DNA of 37,355 nucleotides from Pseudomonadota bacterium (GCA_021804825.1 JAJZGX010000014.1:1-37355), one strand, 5' to 3'; shown: positions 1 to 8,253, counted from the stretch's first letter. Program-made: numbers and translations. The notes: generated by a model from the letters alone, not told the origin.

Positions 1-62
1 GGCTCATCAGTGAGCCTCATGCATAGCAACAGGTCAAGCTTTTCAAGATGCCGCTAGCGATG

Positions 63-93
63 CCCCGCGCCCTTTACGAGGTTGCGGGGTTTT
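63..93 (+). terminator. Rho-independent terminator of an upstream gene
   Basis: The stem CCCCGC (63-68) pairs with GCGGGG (84-89) around a 15-nt loop and is followed by TTTT. A second inverted repeat, GGCTCA/TGAGCC, occupies 1-16. These most likely end a transcript whose gene lies left of the window. Nothing in bases 1-62 can be assigned to a protein. Confidence 0.55.
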
Positions 94-158
94 GTATTTC
101 AGGGGCATGACCAAGTGATTGCGTCACTCGCTGATACAACCTGCAATGGGAGTTTATC

Positions 159-293
159 ATGGCCAAGGAACACCAGCGCAGCAATCGCGAGGCCAAAAAG
201 CCGAAAACCAAAAAGCCTGCGGCCGACCGTTCACCAGCGACTTTGGGCTCGGGAAGCCTGACGCCCTTGAAAGGCCCGAAAAAATCGCGCTAG
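159..293 (+). CDS. Small basic conserved protein (44 aa)
   Basis: ATG at 159 opens a 44-codon frame ending in TAG at 291-293, with a GGGAG ribosome binding site about 7 nt upstream. The product starts MAKEHQRSNREAKKPKTKK, is very rich in Lys and Arg, and ends GPKKSR. The head resembles a widespread family of short hypothetical proteins in alpha- and betaproteobacteria that begin MAKxxxRSNREAKKPK. This family recognition is from memory. No domain, signal peptide or membrane segment is visible, and the function is unknown; a nucleic-acid-binding or ribosome-associated role would only be a guess from the charge. A longer frame overlaps it in another phase and looks like a shadow. Confidence 0.72.
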   Translation: MAKEHQRSNREAKKPKTKKPAADRSPATLGSGSLTPLKGPKKSR

Positions 294-435
294 CGCGCGG
301 CGCGCCGTGTGCGGTAGCGATAGCCCGGCTTGTGGTTCATCAGGGCCAGTGAGGCCGGATTTGCCATGCGCGCTTTGCCAAGTCGGCGCGAACATGGCAT
401 AATCTTTGTGTTCACTGTTGGCTTGGATCATCAGC

Positions 436-1650
436 GTGATTGAACAATTGATGTATTTTGCCATCGGTGCGCTCGGCATGGGCCTCTTTGGGGCATTTTT
501 CCTTCCGGCATACCGGCGGCGCGCGGTGCGCTTGGCGCGTCATCATCTGCAGTTGCAAATGCCGATGAGCTTGGCCGATGTTTCGGCCCGGCTGGATGCT
601 GTGCGCGCCGAAGCTGCCGCGAAGCAGCGCGCCATCGAGCAGCAGAGCGAGCGGGCCCACGCCGACCTTGCCGAACATCAAGCCCGACTGGGCCACGTCG
701 GCAATCAATTATCCGCCGCCGAAGCCGGTATCGCCGCGCTGCAGACAGAGCACACGGCGACGCTGGCTGATCTTGCGAGGGCGCGCCGCGAGGCTTCGGA
801 TCTGCTCGCAACCCAGGGGGCCGCACTCCAGGCGCTCTACAACACCGATGAACTCGCGACAGACCAGCGTCTCGCCCTGCGCGCGGCCGCCGGTGAGCGC
901 GAGCGCCTCGAAGGGGAACTCCAGTCGAACCGCATGACCATCGCCGCGCTCTCGACGCGGGTTGAAGGCGATACTTTGACGATCAGCGATTTGCGCCACA
1001 AACTGGTGGAAAGCGCGGGTCGGCTCGATGGCGCCTTGACCATTGCGGCCAACCTTCGTCAGGCGCGCAGCGATCTGCAGGAAGAATTGCAGCGGCGCGA
1101 CGACGCCGTGCAGCAGTTGCAGGGGCGCCACGAAAATCTTCTGACCCGCTATCAGCAGAGCGATGCCAGTCTGGCGCAAGCCCGTGATGCCGCCGCCGCG
1201 CTGGAGCGTGAGGTGGAATCGTGGAAAGTTAAATTCCGCGAGCTCGAAGCCTCCTTGCAGCGGGCAAACTCTCTGGAAAGTCTCCGCGACACCAGGCGTC
1301 AGGCCGATCAACAGGCCGTGGACACGAAGTTGGCGCAGCAAGAGCAGGATATTCAAGCGCTACGCAACGAAAATGCGACGCTGCAAGGCCGCATCGACGC
1401 CTTGACGCGTGATCGGCGCACCTCCAGCCGCCATCAGCAAGCCAGCGCTGAAACAGCATTGCCGGCCTCATCTGGAGTCTCGGCCGCGGATGTTGCGGCC
1501 TTGCGCCAGACAATTCGCGCCCTTGGCATCGAGGTTGCCGCCATGGCTGGCAAAGGCTCCGCGCCTCTCGACCCGGCAGCCGAAAGCCAGGTGCGCGACC
1601 AATTGGTGCAATTGCAAAATCGCCTGACCCGCAGTGTCGCTGCCGGTTGA
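436..1650 (+). CDS. Membrane-anchored coiled-coil protein, function unknown
   Basis: The 404-residue product has one hydrophobic N-terminal segment (about residues 4-24, ending FFLPAYRRR). A basic stretch follows, then a long Ala/Glu/Gln/Arg-rich heptad-like region (about 45-330) with no Pro or aromatic clusters, which should form an extended coiled coil. A more ordinary C-terminal segment follows. The positive-inside pattern places the coiled coil in the cytoplasm. The head VIEQLMYFAIGALGMG followed by RRAVRL and PMSLADV resembles an uncharacterised Hyphomicrobiales family (from memory). The frame is open from TTG at 406; I prefer GTG at 436, and ATG at 451 is also possible, since none has a strong ribosome binding site. 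It converges on mepA with a 12-nt gap. Residues after 330 could bind a partner, but no domain is recognised. Confidence 0.75.
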   Translation: MIEQLMYFAIGALGMGLFGAFFLPAYRRRAVRLARHHLQLQMPMSLADVSARLDAVRAEAAAKQRAIEQQSERAHADLAEHQARLGHVGNQLSAAEAGIAALQTEHTATLADLARARREASDLLATQGAALQALYNTDELATDQRLALRAAAGERERLEGELQSNRMTIAALSTRVEGDTLTISDLRHKLVESAGRLDGALTIAANLRQARSDLQEELQRRDDAVQQLQGRHENLLTRYQQSDASLAQARDAAAALEREVESWKVKFRELEASLQRANSLESLRDTRRQADQQAVDTKLAQQEQDIQALRNENATLQGRIDALTRDRRTSSRHQQASAETALPASSGVSAADVAALRQTIRALGIEVAAMAGKGSAPLDPAAESQVRDQLVQLQNRLTRSVAAG

Positions 1651-1662
1651 CACAACTTCGTC

Positions 1663-2559
1663 TTAGCGCTGTCCGAGAACCGCAGCGCAAGGCGCGGGCA
1701 ATTGTGCTAGCGTCAAAGGCGGGCGCGGCCGGTAATGCGGATTGGGCTTGGGATGCATCACCGCCGGGCTGAACCAATAGGCCAGATGTTTCCCGCACAT
1801 TTCGCCTTTGAAATAAGGCGCTTGCGGCTTGCAGGCAGGCGCTCCCGGCGGGCAAAACAACCGCACATGAAAATGTGACTTGTGCCCGTAATAGGGATGG
1901 ATTTTGTTGAGCCAGGCTCGGTTGCCTGTCGCCGTCGCGCAAATCGCCTTTTTTATCGCCGGATTGACAAAAATGCGGTCGACTTCCGGGTCGATCGCAA
2001 CGGCGCGCAACGCCTGCATCTGAGCGTTCGTCCAATTGCTGTTGACGTGCAACCCATTGCTGGCAACCATATTGAGCGCTTGCTTCGTCTGGCGCTCATG
2101 AGTGGACATCACATGATGCGGCATGGCCGTAAACCAGATGTCCGCTTCCATGCCGATCTGATGTGAGCCATGCAGATTCAGCATGGGGCCGCCGCGCGGC
2201 TGCGCCATATCGCCGATCAGCAAGCCCGGCCAGCCACTGTAGCGGGCTGCTCGGGCGCTCACCCGTTTGAGGAAGGCGATGAGCCATTTCGTGCCCCAGT
2301 TGCGATTGCGCAGCGGACGCATGACTTGCCATGTTGGCCCGGTTAAAGGCAGCGCGAGACCGCCTTGCATGCAGCCGCGTGCGTAAAAGCCGATCGGCTG
2401 CGAAGGCCCCGGCGTGGGCAATTTTTCGTGACCAAACAGCAGCTTTGCCGGCTCGCTATTGTTGACCGACCCGGCATGACCAACCGTTGCAACAAGCACG
2501 AGCGGCAAGCATACGGCCAAACTTGCAACAATATGTCGTGTGCCACCGAAATATTTCAT
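1663..2559 (-). CDS. mepA: Penicillin-insensitive murein endopeptidase MepA
   Basis: This 298-aa periplasmic zinc peptidase of family M74 cuts peptide cross-links in peptidoglycan. The Escherichia coli enzyme cleaves both D-Ala-mDAP and mDAP-mDAP bonds. The ligand motif GSHQIGMEAD gives H133 and D140, and GHKSHFHVRLFCP gives H226, H229 and H231, matching the E. coli zinc site. A signal peptide (about 1-29, ending GHA) fits export. Several Cys residues (63, 207 and the C-terminal third) suggest disulfides, as in the family. The frame is open for 29 more codons upstream, but ATG at 2559 starts the signal peptide and has GGAG 7 nt before it. It is divergent from the L,D-transpeptidase at 2795. 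Confidence 0.93.
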   Translation of the reverse strand: MKYFGGTRHIVASLAVCLPLVLVATVGHAGSVNNSEPAKLLFGHEKLPTPGPSQPIGFYARGCMQGGLALPLTGPTWQVMRPLRNRNWGTKWLIAFLKRVSARAARYSGWPGLLIGDMAQPRGGPMLNLHGSHQIGMEADIWFTAMPHHVMSTHERQTKQALNMVASNGLHVNSNWTNAQMQALRAVAIDPEVDRIFVNPAIKKAICATATGNRAWLNKIHPYYGHKSHFHVRLFCPPGAPACKPQAPYFKGEMCGKHLAYWFSPAVMHPKPNPHYRPRPPLTLAQLPAPCAAVLGQR

Positions 2560-2794
2560 CTCAATCTCCAGCTGCGAATCATGCAAATACACATGAGAAA
2601 TGTGATTTTCCGGAATTTTGGTCCTCCGGGCGCGGACTCCATTCATTAACTACAATCTGGAGTTTCAAAAACCGCTGGAGTTCGTCAACCGGCTATTCAC
2701 GTCTCTCGGTCATCCAGCCCTGAGCAAACAAACTGTTGCGCAGTTTGCAGAAAATTGCAACAATAGCTGTATGAGTTGGTTGTGGAGTGGTGCA
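2560..2794. promoter_or_regulatory. Divergent intergenic region between mepA and the L,D-transpeptidase gene
   Basis: These 235 bases are more AT-rich than their surroundings and must hold the promoters of both divergent cell-wall genes. I could not fix convincing -35/-10 pairs. The element TGGAGTT occurs twice (about 2657 and 2676), but no inverted repeat long enough to call an operator is present. The transpeptidase frame runs open through most of this region, which is why its start had to be chosen from the signal peptide and ribosome binding site. Confidence 0.45.
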
Positions 2795-3550
2795 ATGCGT
2801 AAATTTTCGATATTTATTATGGGTTTATTTGCGTTGGTGTGGTTTGTTTCTCCTGCCGCGGCAAAAGTCCAAATTGATATTAACCTCTCGTCCGAGACAA
2901 TGCATGTGCAGGCGGATAACGGTCAGGTTTACGACTGGCGCGTTTCGTCAGCGCGGCGCGGTTACATAACCCCTGACGGCAATTACCGCCCACAAAGCCT
3001 GCAGGTGATGCATTACTCGCACAAATATCACAATGCACCCATGCCCCACGCCATATTTTTTCGCGGCGGTTATGCCATTCATGGTGGCTATTCGGCGGCA
3101 TCGATGGGCGTGCCACGCTCGCACGGTTGCGTCCGCCTCACCGATTATCACGCGGCGGTTTTATTTGCTCTGGTGCGTCGCGAGGGCGCCAACATCCACA
3201 TTTACGGCCAACCTGCAGCCTCGATCTATGCCAAGGCTGTTCGCCCAGCGGCGCACAAATGGCATCATGTCGTCTACCGCATGCGACGCGTACGCTTGAC
3301 GTCTGTTCGGCATGTGCGGGTGCGCTATGTCCATTATGTCAGGCATGAGGTGCGCGGCCATTGGTATCGCCGCCGCGTTATCGCCTGGCGCTGGCAGACC
3401 CGTCGCTATGTCCATTATGCCATGGTGCGCCATGTTGTGCATTACCGGCACGCGCTGGCCTATGCGCCCCACTATCGTTACGCTTCGCGCTACCCGTCCG
3501 TGCGCGCTTGGCAGTACAGTCCCCTGCCGTCCTTTCTGCTGACGCGGTGA
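2795..3550 (+). CDS. L,D-transpeptidase (YkuD family) with basic His/Tyr-rich tail
   Basis: This 251-aa exported enzyme should form 3-3 cross-links in peptidoglycan or attach proteins to it. A signal peptide (1-23, ending SPAAA) precedes a compact YkuD domain (about 24-140). Its active-site signature is H96-G-G through S109-H-G-C112-V-R-L, with Cys112 as nucleophile. Residues 150-251 form an unusual low-complexity tail with repeated RYVHY, VRHVxHY and HYRYASRY motifs, so Arg, His and Tyr dominate. ATG at 2795 has GGAG 7 nt upstream; an in-frame ATG at 2771 is less likely because it would put extra polar residues before the signal peptide. The tail could bind teichoic-like or anionic wall polymers or metals, but that is inference. 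The reading frame looks intact throughout. Confidence 0.9.
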   Translation: MRKFSIFIMGLFALVWFVSPAAAKVQIDINLSSETMHVQADNGQVYDWRVSSARRGYITPDGNYRPQSLQVMHYSHKYHNAPMPHAIFFRGGYAIHGGYSAASMGVPRSHGCVRLTDYHAAVLFALVRREGANIHIYGQPAASIYAKAVRPAAHKWHHVVYRMRRVRLTSVRHVRVRYVHYVRHEVRGHWYRRRVIAWRWQTRRYVHYAMVRHVVHYRHALAYAPHYRYASRYPSVRAWQYSPLPSFLLTR

Positions 3551-3659
3551 CAAAGGCACGCTGATCCGGCTGGATCCGGCGGTGGATGGCCGGGCGCCCA
3601 TGCCTGACCACCCATTGCAGCATCCCAGCAGCGGCAACGCGCTGGGGCAGCGCCTCCGG

Positions 3660-4514
3660 TCAATCGGCGAACACCACGGTCCTGCGACCATGCGGCAGAA
3701 CGCGGTCTTCAAGGTGTAACCGCAATGCGCGCGCCAGCACCCGGCGCTCGATATCGCGGCCCTTGCGCACCAGGGTTTCAGGCGTATCGCGATGGCTGAT
3801 GCGCTCGACATCCTGCTCGATGATCGGGCCTTCGTCGAGGTCTGAAGTGACGTAATGCGCTGTGGCGCCTATGAGTTTGACACCGCGTTCGTGGGCTTGG
3901 TGATAAGGCTTGGCGCCCTTGAAACCGGGCAGAAACGAGTGATGGATGTTGATGCAGCGCCCGGAGAGCTTGGCGGTCAGGCCATCGGACAATACTTGCA
4001 TGTAGCGGGCCAGCACCACGAGATCGACCTCCGCAGTCCGGATAATGTCCCAGATTTGCGTCTCTTGTTCCATCTTCGTTTGCTTGCTGATCGGCAGATA
4101 ATGAAACGGGACATCGCCGAAATCGAGATGCTGGTAGGAGTCGCGCGGATAATTGGAGATGATCGCGACAAGATCCATGGCAAGTTCGCCGATGCGCCAG
4201 CGGTAGAGCAGATCGGCGAGACAATGATCGAATTTCGAGACCAGAATGACCACGCGCCGGTTCTGCTGGTTGGGGCGCAAGGACAGAGTCATGGCAAAAT
4301 TCCGGGCCGTCGCCGCCAGCGCGTCCCTTAATTGTTGAGCTTCCTGCGTGGCTTCGAAAACCACCCGCATGAAGAACCGCCCGGTTTCGACATCATCGAA
4401 CTGCTGCGCGTCGAGAATATTGCCGCCCTCGGCAGCAAGCACCGTCGTCACTGCTGCAACAATGCCAGGGCGGTCCGGGCAGGAAATCGTGAGAACATGC
4501 TGCATGATGGACAT
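3660..4514 (-). CDS. purU: Formyltetrahydrofolate deformylase PurU
   Basis: PurU hydrolyses 10-formyl-tetrahydrofolate to formate and tetrahydrofolate, balancing the one-carbon pool in the cytoplasm. The 284-aa product has an N-terminal ACT domain (about 4-82, beginning [15 protein letters not shown]) and a C-terminal formyltransferase-fold domain (about 87-284). Catalytic residues N189 and H191 lie in [14 protein letters not shown], and D227 lies in SDLDEGPII. The open frame begins eight codons earlier. ATG at 4514 is chosen because AAAGG stands 6-7 nt upstream; ATG at 4505 is also possible. It is a single gene between the transpeptidase (convergent, 109-nt gap) and the divergent dehydrogenase. 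Length and motifs are normal for the family. Confidence 0.94.
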   Translation of the reverse strand: MSIMQHVLTISCPDRPGIVAAVTTVLAAEGGNILDAQQFDDVETGRFFMRVVFEATQEAQQLRDALAATARNFAMTLSLRPNQQNRRVVILVSKFDHCLADLLYRWRIGELAMDLVAIISNYPRDSYQHLDFGDVPFHYLPISKQTKMEQETQIWDIIRTAEVDLVVLARYMQVLSDGLTAKLSGRCINIHHSFLPGFKGAKPYHQAHERGVKLIGATAHYVTSDLDEGPIIEQDVERISHRDTPETLVRKGRDIERRVLARALRLHLEDRVLPHGRRTVVFAD

Positions 4515-4542
4515 GGGATGCCTTTGCGCGGGCTGCACTAAT

Positions 4543-4556
4543 AGAACGTATGTTCT
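4543..4556. promoter_or_regulatory. Inverted repeat AGAAC-N4-GTTCT between purU and the SDR gene
   Basis: AGAAC (4543-4547) and GTTCT (4552-4556) form a symmetrical site 29 bp upstream of the purU start, followed at once by another GTTC. It lies in the 149-bp divergent region, so it could serve either gene. GAAC-N4-GTTC is the form of the Bacillus-type LexA box, whereas alphaproteobacterial LexA usually reads GTTC-N7-GTTC, so SOS control is not implied. Confidence 0.35.
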
Positions 4557-4663
4557 GTTCTAACCGAGTTTCGGAATATTTCAACCGTCTTGGTGAGCTA
4601 TGTTGACGGTTCCGGTGAAATGCAGCACCAAGCTTTGCCCCTATTTTCCAACGAGGTAAAGCC

Positions 4664-5476
4664 ATGCCCTCAGCCCATCGTTTGCGCGGCCAAACGGCGC
4701 TGATCACCGGCGGATCGCGCGGCATAGGCCAAGCTGTGGCCAGACGCTTTGCCGCCGAAGGGGCGCGCGTCATGATCACTCATGTCGGAGATCATTCCGT
4801 ATCCGAAACAATCGTGGAAAGCCTCCGAGACATCAGCCGCTCGGAAGGTTTTGAAGCGCACCATCTCGCCATCGAGGCCGATTCTGGCGATCCGGCAGCG
4901 GCACAGGCGGCGGTGCACCAAGCCGTCGCGCAATTCGGTCGCCTCGATTGCCTCGTCAACAATGCCGGCATCCAGGCGCCAACGCCCAGCGATGGTTGGG
5001 ATGACGCCACCTTTGCCCGAATCATCGCCGTCACCCTGATGGGTGCCGCCTACAGCGCCCGCGCCGCCTTGCAGCATTTTCAGTCACGCCCCGGCGGCGG
5101 CACGATCATCAACACCTCCAGCGTCCATGAAATCATCCCAAAACCGGGCTTTCTCGCCTATTCCCTCGCCAAAGGCGGGCTTGGCAACCTCACCCGCACC
5201 TTGGCGCTGGAATCGGCAGCAAGCGGCGTGCGCGTCAACGCCGTCGCCCCCGGTGCGGTCTTGACCGATATGAACGCCAGTTGGGCGCAGGATCTCGAGG
5301 CCAGAGCCCGTGTCGAGGCGCATATTCCGCTGGGCCGCGCCGCTACTGCCGATGAAATCGCTGGCGTCTTTGCCTTTCTCGCCAGCGCCGACGCAGCCTA
5401 CATCACCGGCCAGACGATTTATGCTTGTGGCGGCCTCACCCTTTACGGCGACTTTCTGACCAATTGGGCCTCTTGA
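4664..5476 (+). CDS. Short-chain dehydrogenase/reductase (classical SDR)
   Basis: This 270-aa cytoplasmic NAD(P)-dependent oxidoreductase has the cofactor motif TGGSRGIG at 15-22, NNAG at 99-102, the catalytic Ser in TSS (151-153), and YSLAK with Y166 and K170. The general layout resembles glucose 1-dehydrogenase or 3-oxoacyl-reductase relatives, and the substrate cannot be named. The place normally held by the tetrad Asn (VNLTG-like) reads VTLMG, so T124 stands where Asn is expected. About 20 extra residues lie between beta2 and alpha3 (about 40-66). GAGG lies about 9 nt before ATG 4664. The nitrilase-like gene follows after 31 nt, suggesting co-transcription. Assignment to the fold is firm; assignment to a pathway is not possible. 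Confidence 0.9.
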   Translation: MPSAHRLRGQTALITGGSRGIGQAVARRFAAEGARVMITHVGDHSVSETIVESLRDISRSEGFEAHHLAIEADSGDPAAAQAAVHQAVAQFGRLDCLVNNAGIQAPTPSDGWDDATFARIIAVTLMGAAYSARAALQHFQSRPGGGTIINTSSVHEIIPKPGFLAYSLAKGGLGNLTRTLALESAASGVRVNAVAPGAVLTDMNASWAQDLEARARVEAHIPLGRAATADEIAGVFAFLASADAAYITGQTIYACGGLTLYGDFLTNWAS

Positions 5477-5507
5477 CGTTGCCCCTCGCCACGCCGAAAC
5501 TGCTGCC

Positions 5508-6335
5508 ATGAAAGTCGCGCTCATCCAGATGAATTCCGGCCCTGACAAGGCTGCCAACCTCGCCAGCGCCGCGCGCCTCATAGCGCAGGCCGTGGCCGAG
5601 GAACGCCCGGACTGGATCGGCCTGCCTGAAGTGTTCGATTGCCTTGGCGGCACCCGCTCCGACAAGCTCGCGGCCGCCGAGACCCTGCCCGGCGGCCCCG
5701 CCTACACCATGCTCCAAGGCCTTGCCCGCACGCATGGCGTATTCATCCATGGTGGCTCCATTCTGGAACGCGGTGGCAGTGATGGGAGGCTGCACAACAC
5801 CACCCTGGTATTTGACCGCAGCGGTGCGGAAATTGCCCGCTACCGTAAAATCCACATGTTCGACATCACCACGCCCGATGGACATGTTTACAAGGAAAGC
5901 GCCACCTTCGCGCCCGGCGATGCGCTCACCACCTACCGCTGCGGGGACATGCTGATTGGCTGCGCCATTTGCTATGATCTGCGCTTTCCGCAATTGTTCC
6001 AAAAACTGGCGCTGGCCGGTGCCGATATGATCGCGCTGCCTTCCGCCTTCACCCTGCAAACGGGGCGCGACCATTGGGACGTGTTGTTGCGGGCCCGCGC
6101 CATTGAAACCCAGACCTGGCTCTGCGCTCCGGCGCAATGGGGAGCTTTCACGTCCGGCAACGACACCCGCCAGACCTACGGCCATTCTCTGGTCGCCGAC
6201 CCTTGGGGCCAGATCATCGCCAGCGCCAGCGATGGCGTTGGCATCGTCAGCGCCTGGCTCGACCGCCAGCGCAATGCTCAGGTGCGCACCCTCATGCCTG
6301 TCGCCGCCCACATTGTTCCCCTGCCGGAAGTTTGA
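5508..6335 (+). CDS. Nitrilase-superfamily amidohydrolase (NIT1/NIT2-like)
   Basis: This 275-aa cytoplasmic carbon-nitrogen hydrolase has a complete Glu-Lys-Cys triad: E41 in LPEVFD, K114 in YRKIHMFD and C155 in CAICYDLRFP. The sequence KIHMFDI after the Lys is characteristic of the NIT1/NIT2 branch, which includes deaminated-glutathione amidase and omega-amidase. A role in clearing deaminated glutathione or alpha-ketoglutaramate is therefore plausible but is an inference. Length is normal and no signal peptide is present. It lies 31 nt after the SDR gene and 6 nt before the hydrolase gene, so the three probably form one operon. The ribosome binding site before ATG 5508 is weak, and translation may be coupled to the upstream gene. 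Confidence 0.9.
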   Translation: MKVALIQMNSGPDKAANLASAARLIAQAVAEERPDWIGLPEVFDCLGGTRSDKLAAAETLPGGPAYTMLQGLARTHGVFIHGGSILERGGSDGRLHNTTLVFDRSGAEIARYRKIHMFDITTPDGHVYKESATFAPGDALTTYRCGDMLIGCAICYDLRFPQLFQKLALAGADMIALPSAFTLQTGRDHWDVLLRARAIETQTWLCAPAQWGAFTSGNDTRQTYGHSLVADPWGQIIASASDGVGIVSAWLDRQRNAQVRTLMPVAAHIVPLPEV

Positions 6336-6341
6336 CCCACA

Positions 6342-7364
6342 ATGACGTCGTCACCTCTTGAGAGCATTGATATTGATCGCCTTTTGGCCCCCGATGCGCG
6401 GCGCACGCCGGAAATGGCCGGCCTCTGGGACTGGATTCAGAACGAGGATGCCAAAGACCCGGCCTTCAACCAGACCCTGACCCCGGCAGAGTTTCGCGCG
6501 CTGCAATTTCGTCTCAGCCAGAAATGGAACCGGGACCTTCCCGATGTCGCCGAAGCACGTCGATTCACGATTCCGGGCCTCATGGACGCGCCGCCGGTCA
6601 ATGTGGAACTCATCGTCCCGCATCAGGCCCGGCCCGGCGCCTTGCTTCAAGCCCATGGTGGGTGCTGGGCTTTCGGCAATCTCGATAGTCACCAGCGCTT
6701 CAAGCGGCTTTTGGCCATCGAAACCGGCACCGCCTTGCTCAGCGTCGATTATCGGCTCGCGCCCGAGCACCCGTTTCCTGCTGCATTGGAAGATATGCAG
6801 GCGGCGTGGCGCTGGCTTCTGGAGCAGGCCAGGACCGAGGCCGCTTTTAAGGGCCCGCTCGCCGTGACCGGCGACAGCGCCGGTGCCAATCTGGCGCTAG
6901 CCCTGACCTTGCGGGAACAGGACCTGCGAAGGCCCGCCCCGCAGGCTGCCCTGTTGTTTTATGCCATTTACAGCGACGATCTCGACAGCCCGTCCTACCA
7001 GCGCTTTGCGACCGGTTACGGCCTGACCCGCGAACTCATGCAGCGCTGCTTTACCTATTATGCGCCGGACGAGGGTCCGGATGCGGCAAGGCACGATCCG
7101 CTGGTCAGCCCCATTCATGCCAGCGAAGCGGCACTGGCACGCCTGCCACCGCTGTTCCTCAATGCGGCCTCGCTGGATGTGCTGCTGTGCGACACCCTGG
7201 ACTTTGCGAGGCGCCTTGATGCTGTCGGTGCCAGCTATGAACTCGCGCTTCATGAGGGCGTGCATCATGGCTTCATGCAATTTTCCGCCTATCTTGAAGA
7301 AGCGCGCCGCGCGATCATGCTGGCCGGGAATTTTTACAAACGCACCTTCCCTGCGCGCGCCTGA
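6342..7364 (+). CDS. Alpha/beta hydrolase, hormone-sensitive-lipase family
   Basis: The 340-aa product carries the family hallmarks: an oxyanion-hole motif (HGGC at 105-108), DYRLAPEHPFPAA (136-148), the nucleophile elbow GDSAGAN with S179, and likely acid D279 and base H309 (in HEGVHHGFM). Such enzymes are carboxylesterases acting on short or medium acyl esters or related amides. There is no signal peptide, so it is probably cytoplasmic. The usual HGGG reads HGGC here, an uncommon variant at the oxyanion hole. The first 80 residues form a cap-like extension. ATG 6342 lies 6 nt after the stop of the amidohydrolase gene, so both are likely on one mRNA. The natural substrate is unknown. Confidence 0.9.
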   Translation: MTSSPLESIDIDRLLAPDARRTPEMAGLWDWIQNEDAKDPAFNQTLTPAEFRALQFRLSQKWNRDLPDVAEARRFTIPGLMDAPPVNVELIVPHQARPGALLQAHGGCWAFGNLDSHQRFKRLLAIETGTALLSVDYRLAPEHPFPAALEDMQAAWRWLLEQARTEAAFKGPLAVTGDSAGANLALALTLREQDLRRPAPQAALLFYAIYSDDLDSPSYQRFATGYGLTRELMQRCFTYYAPDEGPDAARHDPLVSPIHASEAALARLPPLFLNAASLDVLLCDTLDFARRLDAVGASYELALHEGVHHGFMQFSAYLEEARRAIMLAGNFYKRTFPARA

Positions 7365-7530
7365 TCAGCCCGCCTGCTTCCTTCGCGACCATTGCGCGCA
7401 TTGCTCTTGTCATGACACCGGCTTTGCTCTAAGGCCATCGTGATCAGGCAGGCGGAATTTGAGGTTTCGTGGGCGCTTTGGCGTGCGCGTCGTCTCTCGT
7501 TGGCCTTGTAAGCAGTCTAGGACATGAGCG

Positions 7531-7761
7531 ATGAAAGCCGATACGCATCCGAAATATCACATGATCAAGGTGGTCATGACCGATGGAACCGAATTCACCA
7601 CCCGCTCGACCTATGGCAAGGAAGGCGATAAGCTCAACCTTGACATTGACCCGACGACCCATCCCGCCTGGACGGGCGGATCGCAACATCTGCTGGATCG
7701 CGGTGGTCGCTTGTCGAAGTTCAACAGCCGCTTCTCCGGCATGACCTTCGCCAAGAAATAA
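7531..7761 (+). CDS. rpmE: 50S ribosomal protein L31
   Basis: The 76-aa product matches bacterial L31: a start with [10 protein letters not shown], the middle [12 protein letters not shown]-like segment (here [12 protein letters not shown]), and HPAWTG followed by a basic C terminus. It binds at the central protuberance of the 50S subunit and bridges to the 30S. No Cys is present, so this is the zinc-free form usual in alphaproteobacteria. AGGA lies about 8 nt before ATG 7531. The 166-bp region upstream contains the pair CCGCCTGC/GCAGGCGG far apart but no clear promoter. Confidence 0.96.
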   Translation: MKADTHPKYHMIKVVMTDGTEFTTRSTYGKEGDKLNLDIDPTTHPAWTGGSQHLLDRGGRLSKFNSRFSGMTFAKK

Positions 7762-7782
7762 CACTGTATCTGCACACTATGT

Positions 7783-7801
7783 GTGGCGGAACACCCGCCA
7801 C
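7783..7801 (+). terminator. Stem-loop between rpmE and rplS
   Basis: GTGGCGG (7783-7789) pairs with CCGCCAC (7795-7801) around the loop AACAC, 21 nt after the rpmE stop. No T tract follows, so it may be a processing or mRNA-stabilising hairpin or a weak terminator rather than a full stop before rplS. Confidence 0.4.
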
Positions 7802-7872
7802 GCCCACTCACAACAGCGCGCCGAAACGCCCGTGACCGCTTCAAGCGGCACAATCGGCAAGGAGAGTTAGTC

Positions 7873-8253
7873 ATGAACATCATTCAAACACTTGAGGCCG
7901 AACAGGCCGCCAAACTGGCCAGCCTTCGTGCCGTGCCGGAATTTCGCGCCGGCGATACCCTGGTGGTGAACGTCAAGGTCAAGGAAGGCGACCGCACCCG
8001 CGTGCAGGCCTATGAAGGCATCTGCATCGCCCGCAACGGCGGTGGCTTGAACGAAAGCTTCACGGTTCGCAAGATTTCCTATGGTGAGGGCGTCGAGCGC
8101 GTCTTCCCGATTCATTCCCCGAATATCGATTCGATCAAAGTGATCCGTCGCGGCAAGGTGCGGCGCGCCAAGCTTTATTATCTGCGCGATCGTCGTGGTA
8201 AATCTGCGCGTATTGCCGAGCGTATCGACACCAAGGCGCAGCCCGCAAAATAA
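7873..8253 (+). CDS. rplS: 50S ribosomal protein L19
   Basis: The 126-aa product is a normal-length L19, located at the 30S-50S interface. Family features are [11 protein letters not shown] at the start, [16 protein letters not shown], the [12 protein letters not shown] segment, [24 protein letters not shown] and the RRGKSARI tail. The open frame begins 30 codons earlier, but ATG 7873 is preceded by a strong AAGGAGAG at 7859-7866. It stands between rpmE and leuC. The arrangement rplS-leuC is common in alphaproteobacteria, where trmD and rimM usually precede rplS; here rpmE does. Confidence 0.97.
   Translation: MNIIQTLEAEQAAKLASLRAVPEFRAGDTLVVNVKVKEGDRTRVQAYEGICIARNGGGLNESFTVRKISYGEGVERVFPIHSPNIDSIKVIRRGKVRRAKLYYLRDRRGKSARIAERIDTKAQPAK

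Noticed and set aside
4543-4556. LexA/SOS operator
   Set aside because: The form GAAC-N4-GTTC is Bacillus-like, alphaproteobacterial LexA uses a different spacing, and the flanking genes are not SOS genes.
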